Below, one piece after another: positions 49,975 through 59,821 of a DNA stretch of 64,000 nucleotides. The stretch comes from CAVVEQ01 sp963747315. GTDB taxonomy: Bacteria > Chloroflexota > Anaerolineae > Anaerolineales > Anaerolineaceae. Under the pieces are notes generated by a model, which saw only the letters and a program-made list of their open reading frames with translations, made no database searches and was not told the DNA's origin. Location: positions 62,001 to 126,000 of the forward strand of contig CAVVEQ010000011.1 in NCBI GenBank assembly GCA_963747315.1. The letters are read 5' to 3'. Position 1 is the first letter of the stretch; each line of letters begins with the position of its first letter. The position numbers and the translations under genes are program-made.

Positions 49975-52796
49975 TTAATCTCCCGAGAGAGCTGCCGGTG
50001 CAGGCTTGCTCACATCGACCGCCGGCTGCTCACGCTGGCGACTCCGGCGCATGAAGAACTTGATCACTTCGTCGACCAGCAGCAAGGCGAAGGCGAAAGC
50101 GATACAGATCAGCCATTGGTTGGTGCTGATCTGGGTCAAGCCCAACCAGCCAAAGCGAACCGGTATGATGGTCATCAGCAGCGAAATTCCATAGAGCATC
50201 AGCTGTTGTCGATTTTTGATGACATCGCGGTTGAATGCGCTGGCGGTCTCACTGCGGGCGCTGAGGGCGAGCACGATGATCATAAAGGAGAAGACAACCA
50301 TTCCCATCGTTGCCGCAACTGAAGCGCTAGTGGATTGATAGGCTGCCTCCAGATAGATGGTGGCGATCGACATCAGCAGACCAATGAAGGCAATCCGCAC
50401 CCACTGTACATTTGTAAGGATGGGCTGCTTGAGCGGTCGAGGTTTGTGCTCCATCAGATCTGACGCAGGGTCGTCAAACCCCAGTGCCAACGCAACCGGG
50501 ATCTGCACCAGGAAGTTAATCCACAGGACAACGAAAGCGGTGAACGGTGTTCCTCCGAGCACGACGAAGAAAGCTGCCAGCAGGTAGGAAATGATGAACG
50601 CCACCAGCGATTCCATCTGGAAGCGGACAAAGTTGAACAGGTTATTGTAGATGGCTCGTCCGAACTCCACCGCCTTGACAATGGTAGCGAAGTTATCATC
50701 GGTCAGGATCATCACCGCAGCCCCCTTAGAGACTTCGGTGCCAGTGATGCCCATCGCTACGCCGATATCAGCCTTCTTCAAGGCGGGTGCGTCATTGACG
50801 CCGTCCCCGGTCATGGCTACGATGTTATCCAGCTGCTGGAGCATCGTCACCAGGCGAATCTTGTCTTCTGGCGCCACACGCGCTCCACACCAATCTCGGG
50901 CAGCTTACTCTTTAGCTCGTCGTCGCTCATAGCGGCAAACTGTGCGCCGGTCAGGGCGGTGCCGGTGATGCCCAGCTCCTTGCCGATGGCAGCTGCTGTC
51001 ACGGCGTGGTCGCCAGTGATCATGCGCACCTGGATGCCGGCGCTGTGGCACTTGGCAATCGCATCCTTAGCCTCATTGCGGGGTGGGTCCACGATCCCGA
51101 CCATGGCAAGCAGGGTCAGGTCTTTCATCAGGTCGATCAGCTTGGCTTTCGGATCAAAGGTCTGCGGGTCGAAGTCACGCCGCGCTACCACCATGACACG
51201 CTCACCCGCTTTGGCGATGCGCTCGTTTTCTTCGAGTGCCAGCTTGCGGTTCTCGTCGGTGACGGGCCGGTCGTCTTCGCCCGGCATCCAGTAGTAACCG
51301 CTGCGAGCGATCAGCACGTCGGGCGCACCCTTGACGAAGGCGCGCACCACCGGCTTGCCTTGCTCATTCTGCATGTTATGGAAGGTAGCCATGAACTTGT
51401 AGTCCGAGTCGAAGGGCACTTCAGCCACCCGGGGGTACATCTCCCGGGCGCCGTCCACGCTGATACCGCCCTTCTCTGCCAGGACGATCAGCGCGCCTTC
51501 GGTGGGGTCGCCGATCAGAGCGCCAGTGTCGTCGAGGCGGGCGTCGGCGCACAGCGCCATTGGCAGCAAGATCTGCTCGAGATCGACCTTGGCGCCGCCT
51601 GCACTCAGCAGCTTGCCTTCGGTGCTGTAAGTCAGGGTGTTTTTCTGCCAGGGCTGCAAACCGGCAACACCGCCTGCCAGTGTCATCGTCCCCTGCGTTC
51701 CGTAGCCTTCGCCGGTCACGGTGAAACGGTTCTGACCGGGGATGGAGAACTCACGCGCCGTCATCTTGTTGAGGGTCAGCGTGCCTGTTTTATCGGAGCA
51801 GATGGCGGAGACCGAGCCGAGCGTCTCCACAGACGGCAAGCGCTTGACGATAGCGCCCTGGGCGGCTAGCGCACGCGTACCCATTGAATACATGGTGGTG
51901 ACCACCGCCGGCAAACCGGTGGGAATGGCAGAGATCGCCAGAGCCACGCCGGCGATGAAGATGGTCTCCAGGGGTTGCGCGTTACGTAAACCCATGATCA
52001 CCATGAGGACAAATGCCAGTCCAGCCAATGACGCAATGATCACGGTCAGCCGGTCAAGCTGCTTCTGCAGCGGGGTCTTGTCCGCCTCGGTCTTGTTGAG
52101 CAGGTCGGCGATGTTGCCCATCTCGGTGCCCATACCGGTGGTGGTGACGACCATCTCAGCGCGACCACGGGTGACCGAAGTGTTCATATAGGCCATGCAG
52201 TGGCGGTCGCCCAGGGGAGCATCGGCTTTGGCGATGACTGCGGTGTCCTTGGGCGAAGCTACGCTCTCTCCGGTCAGGGCAGCTTCCTCAATCTCGACAT
52301 TCGCAGTCACAAAGAGGCGACCGTCCGCAGGCACGCGATTGCCCGCCTCCATCAGGACAATGTCGCCCGGCACCAGCTCCTCAGCATCCACCTCGACTGC
52401 CTGGCCGTCGCGGCGCACACGGGCGATGCTCTTCATGGAGCTTGCCAGGGCTGCCAGGCTGGCTTCGGCTTTGGCCTCGCCGCGCATGCCCAGGACGGCG
52501 TTGAAGACCGTCAGCCCGACCAGCACCAGTGTGGTGCCCCATTCGCCGGTGAAGATCTGATTGATGATCGCCGCGCCGAGCAGGACGAATTGCATCAGGT
52601 CCTGGTATTGTTCCAGAAATGACTGCCAACCCGATTTCTTCTTTTTCTCTTCCAAACGATTGGGACCATATTTTTGCAGCCGTTGTTTTGCCTCAGCCGC
52701 ACTCAAGCCCTTAGCTGGATCGACCTGCAGCTGTTTCCCAACTTCTTCCGGCGTCAGCGTGTACCATTTCGGTTGACTATCAGTTGTATCTGCCAT
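49975..52796 (-). CDS. P-type cation-transporting ATPase (one frameshift)
   Basis: About 940 residues when joined. It has an N-terminal cation-ATPase domain (GLSAAEAKQRLQKYGPNRL), the actuator TGES, the phosphorylation site DKTGTLT, an ATP-binding domain (FVKGAPDVL), the hinge MTGDGVNDAPALKKADIGVAMG and six C-terminal helices. This is the PMA2/SERCA-like type; likely ions are Ca2+, Mg2+ or H+. The frame changes near 50865, where the 52796-50847 part gives way to the 50877-49975 part just before PEDKIRLV. I chose the ATG at 52796 behind AAGGAG. It follows the PPK2 gene closely and is probably co-transcribed. Confidence 0.88.
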
Positions 52797-52813
52797 TCTC
52801 ATTCTCCTTTATT

Positions 52814-53696
52814 TCAATACTTTTCCGGGATATAGCGATAGGGATAGTCCGGCTCCACATACTTGCCCTCAGCCTGGCGCTTGGGGAACTTGATCGGCTC
52901 GCGGGGCACTTCTACATACGGAACCTGGCTGAGAAAATGGGAGATTAGATTCAGCCGCGCCTGGCGTTTGTTGTTGGCTTTTACCACGTACCACGGGCTT
53001 TCGGGGGTATCGGTGGCAGCGAACATAGCATCCCGCGCCCGGGAGTAATCGTACCAGCGGCTGTAACTCCGCAGGTCCATGGGAGTGAGCTTCCAGATCT
53101 TGCGCTGGTCTTCGTCGCGCGCCCGCAGCCGCTCATCCTGAATGTCCATGTCCACTTCCAGCCAGTATTTGATCAGGATGACACCGGAATGGATGATCGA
53201 TCTCTCGAACTCCCGGGGCATACTTCAAGAAGTATTCCACTTGTTCCTCGGTGGCGTAGCCCATCACGCGTTCCACCCCGGCCCGGTTGTACCAGCTGCG
53301 GTCAAAGAGGATTACTTCGCCAGCAGCCGGTAAGTAAGGCATGTAGCGCTGGAAGTACATCTGCGATTTCTCTCGCTCCGTCGGAGCCGGTAATGCCACG
53401 TGACGGAAAACGCGTGGGCTGGTGCGTTCAGTGATGCGCTTGATCACGCCGCCCTTGCCGGCTGTATCGCGTCCTTCGAACACCACGCACACCTTGGCGC
53501 CCGTCGCGATGACCCACTGCTGCATTTTGACCAGCTCGACCTGTAGCGGCTCGAGGGCTTTCTCAAACTCTTTGTTGTTCATCGGCGGCTTGGGTTCGCC
53601 AGGCGCCTCACTGGCTTGGATCTGCGTCTGCTCAGAGGCGAGCTCCTGTTCCTGCTTTCTCTTCTTGTTTTTCTTCTTGCCTTTATCCTTAGCCAT
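52814..53696 (-). CDS. ppk2: Polyphosphate kinase 2 (one frameshift)
   Basis: About 294 residues when joined. A Lys-rich N-terminal tail is followed by the PPK2 domain: Walker A VFEGRDTAGKGG, the lid region ERTSPRVFRHVALPAPTEREKSQMYFQRY, FDRSWYNRAGVERVMG, then, after a frame change near 53220, FERSIIHSGVILIKYWLEV, WKLTPMDLRSYSRWYDYSRARDAMF and the WYVVKANNKRQARLN segment. It moves phosphate between polyphosphate and nucleotides, probably as ATP or GTP synthesis or the reverse. It lies upstream of the P-type ATPase. Confidence 0.9.
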
Positions 53697-53887
53697 CGTT
53701 GTCTCCTTGATAATGAATAGTGCGGACAGTCTAAACTTGCGACCGAGGAATCTAGATCCATCACTTCGCTCGGGATGACAGGCTTTTTGCGTGGCTCACA
53801 AAGTGCGAGCAGCTTATCTGGAAAGAATCGTTTTATGAGACCGAGAAACCCGGTTTCCGGTAGAATCCGGGTTTATTCGAACGACTA

Positions 53888-54205
53888 TCACACGGACGGG
53901 TTCTTATCCTCTTCCGCTTCGAGCATGGCGACTTCCTGATCGGTAGGCTCTTGACCTTCGATGCCGAGATCGCTCATGGCGGCATCCAGTTGTTCTTCTG
54001 AAAGATCCTCGACCTTCTTTCCGGTTTGCTGCTCGACCTGCTGCACCTCGCTCTGCGACATCTTAACCGCGCTCGCCCCTACTGCAACGATCACACCAGT
54101 GGCAACGACCATACGTCTGCGCATCCGCCTGCGCATCCGGCGGTGCCTGCGCATGACACTCCTTCTTGCTGGACCCCTTCCGGGACCTACGCCTCGTCTT
54201 CGCAT
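53888..54205 (-). CDS. Small Arg-rich membrane-associated protein
   Basis: A 105-residue protein. Residues 1-31 are extremely Arg-rich; a short hydrophobic helix (VVATGVIVAVGASAV) follows; the C-terminal half is acidic and helical (SEEQLDAAMSDLGIEGQEP). It resembles small stress-related proteins with an Arg-rich head and a SHOCT-like tail, but I cannot name it. It lies between PPK2 and a DUF1269-like gene on the same strand. Confidence 0.6.
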   Translation of the reverse strand: MRRRGVGPGRGPARRSVMRRHRRMRRRMRRRMVVATGVIVAVGASAVKMSQSEVQQVEQQTGKKVEDLSEEQLDAAMSDLGIEGQEPTDQEVAMLEAEEDKNPSV

Positions 54206-54280
54206 GTTTTATCTCCCATCCATTAGATCTTGATCTTCATCGGTTATTGCCAACACTGACACCCAAAATGCGATGCCAGT

Positions 54281-54823
54281 TCACTCTGCCGGCAGCTCGA
54301 CCTCTTCCGGCACGACCTCGACCGTCTTGCTGTCTTCAGCCAGCTCCTCGACCTTGTCCAGGTGCTCCTCCACGATCTCGGAGACCACCACCTCACCCTG
54401 GAAGTTGTGCGCAGCCATGCGCTCTTTGACGACATCCCAATCGGCTTCTTCAACCAGCACAGCCAGCGCCAATTCATCCGTGGTCATCTTCTCACCGAGT
54501 TCCTTGAGCAGCTTGTTCTTGATACCGCGATCGAACATGGCAAATGCAGTGCCCAACAGCGCGCCGACGGCGATCCAGGCCGCGCCGCCGAACAGCACGG
54601 CGAAGATGATGCCGATGACGCCGCCTTTGAGAAAGCCTTTGCTGGCCGGGTCGTCCTTGGTCTGGTGCAGCTTGATCTTACCCTTTTCGGTTTTGGTGAT
54701 CGCCACAGCATCCTTGAGCTTGACAATCTTCTCCTTGGCTAATTCCTTGACCGCCTCCAGGGCGGCTTCACCGGTCTCTTTTAGAGGGTACTTGACGACG
54801 ATGAAGCTATATTTTTCTGACAT
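54281..54823 (-). CDS. DUF1269-like membrane protein
   Basis: A 180-residue protein. The N-terminal ferredoxin-like part (FIVVKYPLKETGEAALEAVKEL ... LKDAVAITKTEKGKIKLHQ) is followed by a glycine-rich membrane hairpin (GGVIGIIFAVLFGGAAWIAVGALLGTAF) and an acidic C-terminal domain with VLVEEADWDVVKERM. This is the DUF1269 layout, of unknown function and often near stress genes. It lies 12 bases after the CoA-disulfide reductase gene, so the two are probably co-transcribed. Confidence 0.8.
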   Translation of the reverse strand: MSEKYSFIVVKYPLKETGEAALEAVKELAKEKIVKLKDAVAITKTEKGKIKLHQTKDDPASKGFLKGGVIGIIFAVLFGGAAWIAVGALLGTAFAMFDRGIKNKLLKELGEKMTTDELALAVLVEEADWDVVKERMAAHNFQGEVVVSEIVEEHLDKVEELAEDSKTVEVVPEEVELPAE

Positions 54824-54835
54824 GATTTATTCCTT

Positions 54836-56548
54836 TTAATCTGTTGATAGAATTGTTCGGGATAGCATGCCTCCGGAGAGGTTGCGGGCCATAAACCCGT
54901 TTTGCAGCAGGATGCGCGTGGCGTAGTAGGCACGCTGGCCCGAGCGGCAGATGACGTGGATCTCCCGGTCGCGAGGCAGCTCGGCGAGACGGGCGCGGAG
55001 CTGATCCAGCGGGATGTTGACTGCACCCGGCACGCCCTCTACGGCGAGCTCCGCCGGGTGGCGCACATCCAGGAGAAACTCATCCCGGCCGGCATTCTGG
55101 CCGGCGGCCTGGAGGGTATTCCAGTGGCTCAGGGGCAAGTCGCCACGCAGGACATCCGCCGCAACCATCCCGGCAAAGTTGACCGGCGACTTGGCGCTGC
55201 CGAACTGCGGCGCGTAGCACAGCTCGGATTCTTCCAGGTCGTAGACGGTCGCCTCCAGCTGGATGGCCATCGCAATCGCATCGATGCGCTTATCCACCCC
55301 GTCCTGACCGACCGCCTGCGCTCCCAGGAGGCGGCCGTCGGATTTGCGAAAGATGATCTTCATCGCCAGGTACTTCGCGCCGGGATAGTACCCCGCATGG
55401 GAGTTCGGATAGAGGTAAGCCTTCTCGTAATCTGTCTCGCCAATCCGCTTGAGCATCTTTTCGCTGAGACCGGTCCAGGCAGCGGCAGCCCCAAACAGAC
55501 CGATGATGGCGGTGCCCTGCGTGCCGCGGTAGCTGGCGTCGCGCCCGGCGATCACATCGGCGGCGATGCGTCCTTGCCGGTTCGCCGGCCCGGCGAGTGC
55601 AACCAGCGACCATTGACCGGAAAGGTAGTCTTTTACCTCCACCGCATCCCCAACGGCGAAGATATCCGGGACGCTCGTGCGCATCTGCTCGTCAACCCGG
55701 ATGCCGCCCAGCTCGCCGATCTCCAGTCCGGCTTTTTTCGCCAACCAGTTTTCAGGGCGCACACCGATTCCCAGGACCACCAGGTCAGCCGGATATACCT
55801 GGCCGGATTGCGTGTGGACCTCGAGCGAGCCGTGGGCAGTTGGCTTGAACTCGCACACATCCGCATTGAGCTCGAGGCGGATGCCGTTCTTTTCCAAATG
55901 GTGCTCGACGTCGCGCGCCATTTCCGGGTCCATCGGGGACATGACCTGATCGCCCTTCTGGAGAAGCGTCACCTGGAGCCCGAGATGGATCAGGTTCTCC
56001 GCCATCTCGAGGCCGATGAAGCCGCCGCCAACCACCACGGCCCGCCTGGCAGGCAGCAGCGTCTGGAACCCGGTGTAGGCGTCCATGCCAGACGGAAGCA
56101 CAGCATGCCCTTCGATCCACTCACGGATCGCCTTGACATCCGGCACGGTCCGCACCCCAAATATTCCTGGCAGATCGATGCCCGGCAAGGGCGGGCGGAT
56201 CGGGGCTGCTCCGGGGGACAGGACGAGCTTGTCGTAGGACTCGCTAGTCACCTCTCCGGTGGCAACATTGCGCAGTTGCACGGTCTTGTTCTCCGGTGAA
56301 ATATCGACCGCCTCGCAGCGGGTGCGCACGTCGATGGCAAACTGCTCGCGGAACACTCTTTCATCCGCCACCAGAAGGCTTGATTCGCGTGCAATCACAC
56401 CCCCAACATAGTACGGCAGCCCGCAGTTGGCGTACGAAACGAACGGGCCGCGTTCGACCATCAGGATTTCCGCATTTTCATCCAGCCGGCGCAGGCGCGC
56501 TGCACACGAGGCGCCGCCAGCCACACCACCAACGATGATGATTTTCAA
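54836..56548 (-). CDS. CoA-disulfide reductase/rhodanese fusion (persulfide reductase type)
   Basis: A 570-residue flavoenzyme. FAD-binding GGVAGGASCAARLRR, the single active cysteine Cys42 in SYANCGLPYY, the NAD-binding VVVGGGFIGLEMAENL, FAD-binding IFAVGDAVEV, and a dimerisation domain (YLYPNSHAGYYPGAKYLAMKIIF) are followed by a C-terminal rhodanese domain with ICRSGQRAYYA. Such fusions reduce CoA disulfide, CoA persulfide or polysulfide with NAD(P)H. The rhodanese domain suggests a persulfide. A frameshifted second copy lies at 62.5-64 kb. Confidence 0.93.
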   Translation of the reverse strand: MKIIIVGGVAGGASCAARLRRLDENAEILMVERGPFVSYANCGLPYYVGGVIARESSLLVADERVFREQFAIDVRTRCEAVDISPENKTVQLRNVATGEVTSESYDKLVLSPGAAPIRPPLPGIDLPGIFGVRTVPDVKAIREWIEGHAVLPSGMDAYTGFQTLLPARRAVVVGGGFIGLEMAENLIHLGLQVTLLQKGDQVMSPMDPEMARDVEHHLEKNGIRLELNADVCEFKPTAHGSLEVHTQSGQVYPADLVVLGIGVRPENWLAKKAGLEIGELGGIRVDEQMRTSVPDIFAVGDAVEVKDYLSGQWSLVALAGPANRQGRIAADVIAGRDASYRGTQGTAIIGLFGAAAAWTGLSEKMLKRIGETDYEKAYLYPNSHAGYYPGAKYLAMKIIFRKSDGRLLGAQAVGQDGVDKRIDAIAMAIQLEATVYDLEESELCYAPQFGSAKSPVNFAGMVAADVLRGDLPLSHWNTLQAAGQNAGRDEFLLDVRHPAELAVEGVPGAVNIPLDQLRARLAELPRDREIHVICRSGQRAYYATRILLQNGFMARNLSGGMLSRTILSTD

Positions 56549-56584
56549 ATGGTCCCATCCTTTCTACTCACATGCCTTGCTTTA

Positions 56585-57261
56585 TCAACGAACGCGCGGC
56601 CGCAGAATAGCCCGCGCCGGTGCGCCATCCGCTCCGGCAACTCGCAGCGGCAAACAAACCAGATCATATGTCCCGGGTGTCACCGCAGACAGGTTGAGCC
56701 CTTCGATGAGCCAGATCCCCGCCTCGAGCAGGATCTGGTGGGTTTCAACGCCATCGTGCACGTAACCACCAACCGAGAGGTAATCAACACCGATCGTACG
56801 CACCCACGCTCAACCAGGAATTGCGCTGCGGCTGCACTGATATAGACAAAATCCTCGATAAATTGGTCAGTTTTCCAACAGCGCTCTGAGTTTTGGGTGC
56901 GAAACAGCACCCGCTCCCCGGCTTGCAGGTTGTGCTGCTCGAGCTCTGCGGGAAGGACCGCCTGGGGGTGCTGGATAGGGATCACCCGCGCCGGACCAAT
57001 GCTGGCATCCAGGGGCATTTGATCGAGTCCGATCCCATCCACGAGGAAATGCCGCGGCGCATCCATGTGGGTGCCGGTATGGGCGCCCAGCTCTATCTTG
57101 GATACGTTGGCGGCATCCCCCCGTGACAGATCCAGCATGCGCTCGATCTTCACGGGTGGATTATCGGGCCAGTGCACCATGCCTGAGTAGAGCGGCACCG
57201 AGATGTCGATCCAGGCAGCAGTCTTCTCATCACTCATGATGTCGAGGGATATCCCGTCCAT
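56585..57261 (-). CDS. Cyclase/kynurenine-formamidase family hydrolase (one frameshift)
   Basis: About 225 residues. The metal-binding signature GAHTGTHMDAPRHF is intact, and the domain begins WIDISVPLYSGMVHWPDNPP. A frame change near 56810 separates the N-terminal part from the C-terminal VRTIGVDYLSVGG ... LEAGIWLIEGLNL part. The family opens cyclic amides or formyl groups; the substrate is unknown. The ATG overlaps the stop of the dehydrogenase gene (TAATG), so the two are translationally coupled. Confidence 0.85.
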
Positions 57262-58308
57262 TAGACCTCACTAAACTGAATGATCACTTTGACGTCATCC
57301 GGTTGCCGCTCGAGAGCCTGTTTGAAGTTCTCCGGCTTTTCACGGCGCGTGATCACGCGGCTCAGCCACTCCCGGTCGGAGTGCGCCAGGTTTTCCCCTG
57401 CCCGGTACCAGTGGCGCTTGTTGGCGTTGACGCTGCCGACAATCACGTTGTTCTTCAAAACTGCCGCCGCAGCGACATCGGCTGTCGTCCTGCCGGATGC
57501 GCCGCCAGCCCCAACTCCGGTGAGGCAGACGATCCCGCCCGATTTCACCTTCTGGATCGAGTCCGCAATCACCGAGCCCACGCCCGTGCACTCGACAATG
57601 ATGTCAGGCTCGAAATCAAGGTCCAGCGCACTTCCCGTATGATAGGTTGCACCCAGGTCGCGCACCAGAGCTGGCTTCGGGCCGGTCTCGGCGCGATCCA
57701 GGACATGCACCTCAAGGTTACGCACACTCAAGCGGAGCGCCGCCAGCAGGCCAATCGGCCCGGCGCCGGTCACCAGCGCCGTCCTGGGTTCCCAGTAAGC
57801 GCGCTGACCTACCATGAGGACCTGTTCCAAGGCTTTGGTGATCACTGTCATCGGCTCGAGCAGCACGCCGAGGATGCCCAAAGAAGGGTCGACTTTGATG
57901 GCGTATTCGGGTTCGGTGCGCCAGCGTTCTGACATAAAGCCGTGGATTTCCTTGATGCCGCGCTCGGTGTACAGACCGTTGCTGCACATGTCCCACTCGC
58001 CCACCGCACAGCTGGGGCAGGGCACCGGGTCAGGGCGGCGGACGATCCCGACCACCAGGTCGCCCTCTTTGAAGGAACTGTATGGACCCGGATCGATGGC
58101 ACCGGCCGAGGGATTCATGCCCCAGCACCAGGCGCGAGGCGCCTGGCGGCGCCCAGCCATATTTCCCCTCGACGATCTCGGCATCCGTCCCGCAGACGCC
58201 CACTGCAATTGCTTCAACCAGGACCGAGCCTTCACGCTCATCGGGTTCCGGAATTTCCTCATATCGTGCTGAGCCAGGCTTCTTAGGCTCTACAGTAATC
58301 GCTTTCAT
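57261..58308 (-). CDS. Zinc-dependent glucose 1-dehydrogenase-like enzyme (one frameshift)
   Basis: A medium-chain dehydrogenase of about 349 residues. It has an N-terminal MKAITVEPKKPG, the catalytic-zinc motif VGVCGTDAEIVEGKYG, GHESLG, a structural-zinc loop (CPSCAVGEWDMCSNG) and the Rossmann motif VTGAGPIGLLAALR. The overall pattern matches the archaeal-type glucose/galactose dehydrogenases. One frame change occurs near 58100, directly after GHESLGR. It probably oxidises an aldose to its lactone and may be fed by the two glycosidases encoded upstream on the same strand. Confidence 0.85.
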
Positions 58309-59786
58309 TGTGTAACCTCCAAGATAAAGATGTGATAAGACCAGGGTCCCATATCCAGGTATAGCCCACGCTCGAGCAGTTCATTCCCATCGTGGGTATA
58401 GCTGGTAGAGCTGAGCAAGTCTTCGAGATGGACCGGATGGTTGTGGATTTCGGGAAAAGGCAGCTGGACATAGCACTGGCTGGGGTGTGGTGCGTAATTC
58501 ACTGCGACCAGCATCCGTTCACCGCTGGGTCCACGCCAGGAATGGGTAACAAAGGAGTCCCAGGATTCATTTTCGTACCAGGCCGGCTGGCAGGTTAACC
58601 ATTGCCATTCCCCGCTTGTCAAGATGGGCATCCGCAAGGTAGCTAGCAAGCGGTCATAGAACTCCGCAATCTCCTTGTCCACAGGTTCTTCAGGAGCCCG
58701 GACGAGATGTGGCGATATGCGTTTCACCCGCCCTTCGAGCTGCCCTTGATGGAAGAATCGCAAGCCGGGTGTAGTATAGGTGATCACCGCGGCAGCCCGG
58801 TGAACCCGAGGATCAAACGTGACCGCAGCGCGCGGTTCGTCGTGGTTCTCCAAAAAACGAGCCAGCTTCTTCTGGTAGTCGAGCGTCGCATGCAGGTGCT
58901 CGCGCACCGGTCGTGCGGATCCCTGGCGCAGGCGGTCATACAGGCGCTTGTCATAGGTATAGTCAAACCCCTGTTGCTGGAGATTCCATTCCAGGTCCCA
59001 GTAGACCTCTGCCATAAAACAGAAATCTGGCACCAGTTGGCGCACTTGCTGGATCGCCCGCGGCCAGAAAGGCTGCGGCTTTCTGCCCCAGGTACGCTCG
59101 AATACTTCAGGGAGAATCAGCATCGCCATATCACAGCGCAGGCCGTCGCACTGGCCGGCGATCTTCTCGAGCTCCGCGATCATCGCACCTGGGTGGCAGG
59201 GTCGCTGTAATCAAGCTGCAAGGTATCCGGCCAGCCGGAGAAATACTGGGTCCCGTCCGTAAGCCAGGATCAAGTCGCCCTTTTTCCGTTTGACCCGAAT
59301 ATAGTTCTGCGGCTCCCGTGCCAACAAGTCCTCCGCCCCCGAGACAAAATACTCCGGGTGATCCTCCACCCAGGGGTGATCCAGCGCCATATGGTTGGGG
59401 ACAAAGTCGAGCATCAGCTTTAAATTACGTTGTGCAAGACGTTGGCGCAGCCTTGCCAGCGCCAAATCGCCCCCCAGATTCGCCGAGACGGTATAGGCAG
59501 TGATGGCGAATCCAAAGCCAGCGATATCCTCTTCCTGCAAGTCTGGCAGCGTGTCTAGAAACTCCACCCGCCACTCAGGGTTGAGGCGCGATACTTGCTG
59601 TCCTGCCGGACCGGTTTGCCAAACGCTCAACAACCAGACCCACTCGAAACCCATCTCTGCCAGACGATCCAGTTCGGCATCGGGAATGTCATCCAGTGTT
59701 GCTACCCGGTCCAGCTGCCGCGAAAGCACGGTCAGCCAGACGCGGGTGTTGATCTGGTAGAGGCAGGGATAAAAAAGATTCGTCAT
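58305..59786 (-). CDS. GH13 alpha-amylase-family enzyme (one frameshift)
   Basis: About 493 residues. The four GH13 regions are visible: LMLDFVPNHMALDHP, GLRCDMAMLI with the nucleophile Asp, FMAEVYWDLEW with the acid/base Glu, and FLENHDEPRA. The start is ATG 59786 (MTNLFYPCLYQINTRVWL). A frame change near 59205 breaks the gene between the first and second regions. It lacks a signal peptide, so it acts on an internal alpha-glucoside such as glycogen, trehalose or sucrose. The dehydrogenase gene starts at its 3' end with overlapping bases. Confidence 0.85.
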
Positions 59787-59821
59787 CACTGCCTCACCTG
59801 TTGCCGGCTCCCGTCCATCGA

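Noticed and set aside
49757..50054. Plus-strand frame with a hydrophobic stretch near 49.8-50.0 kb
   Set aside because: It overlaps the end of the P-type ATPase gene, has no ribosome site and resembles no family.
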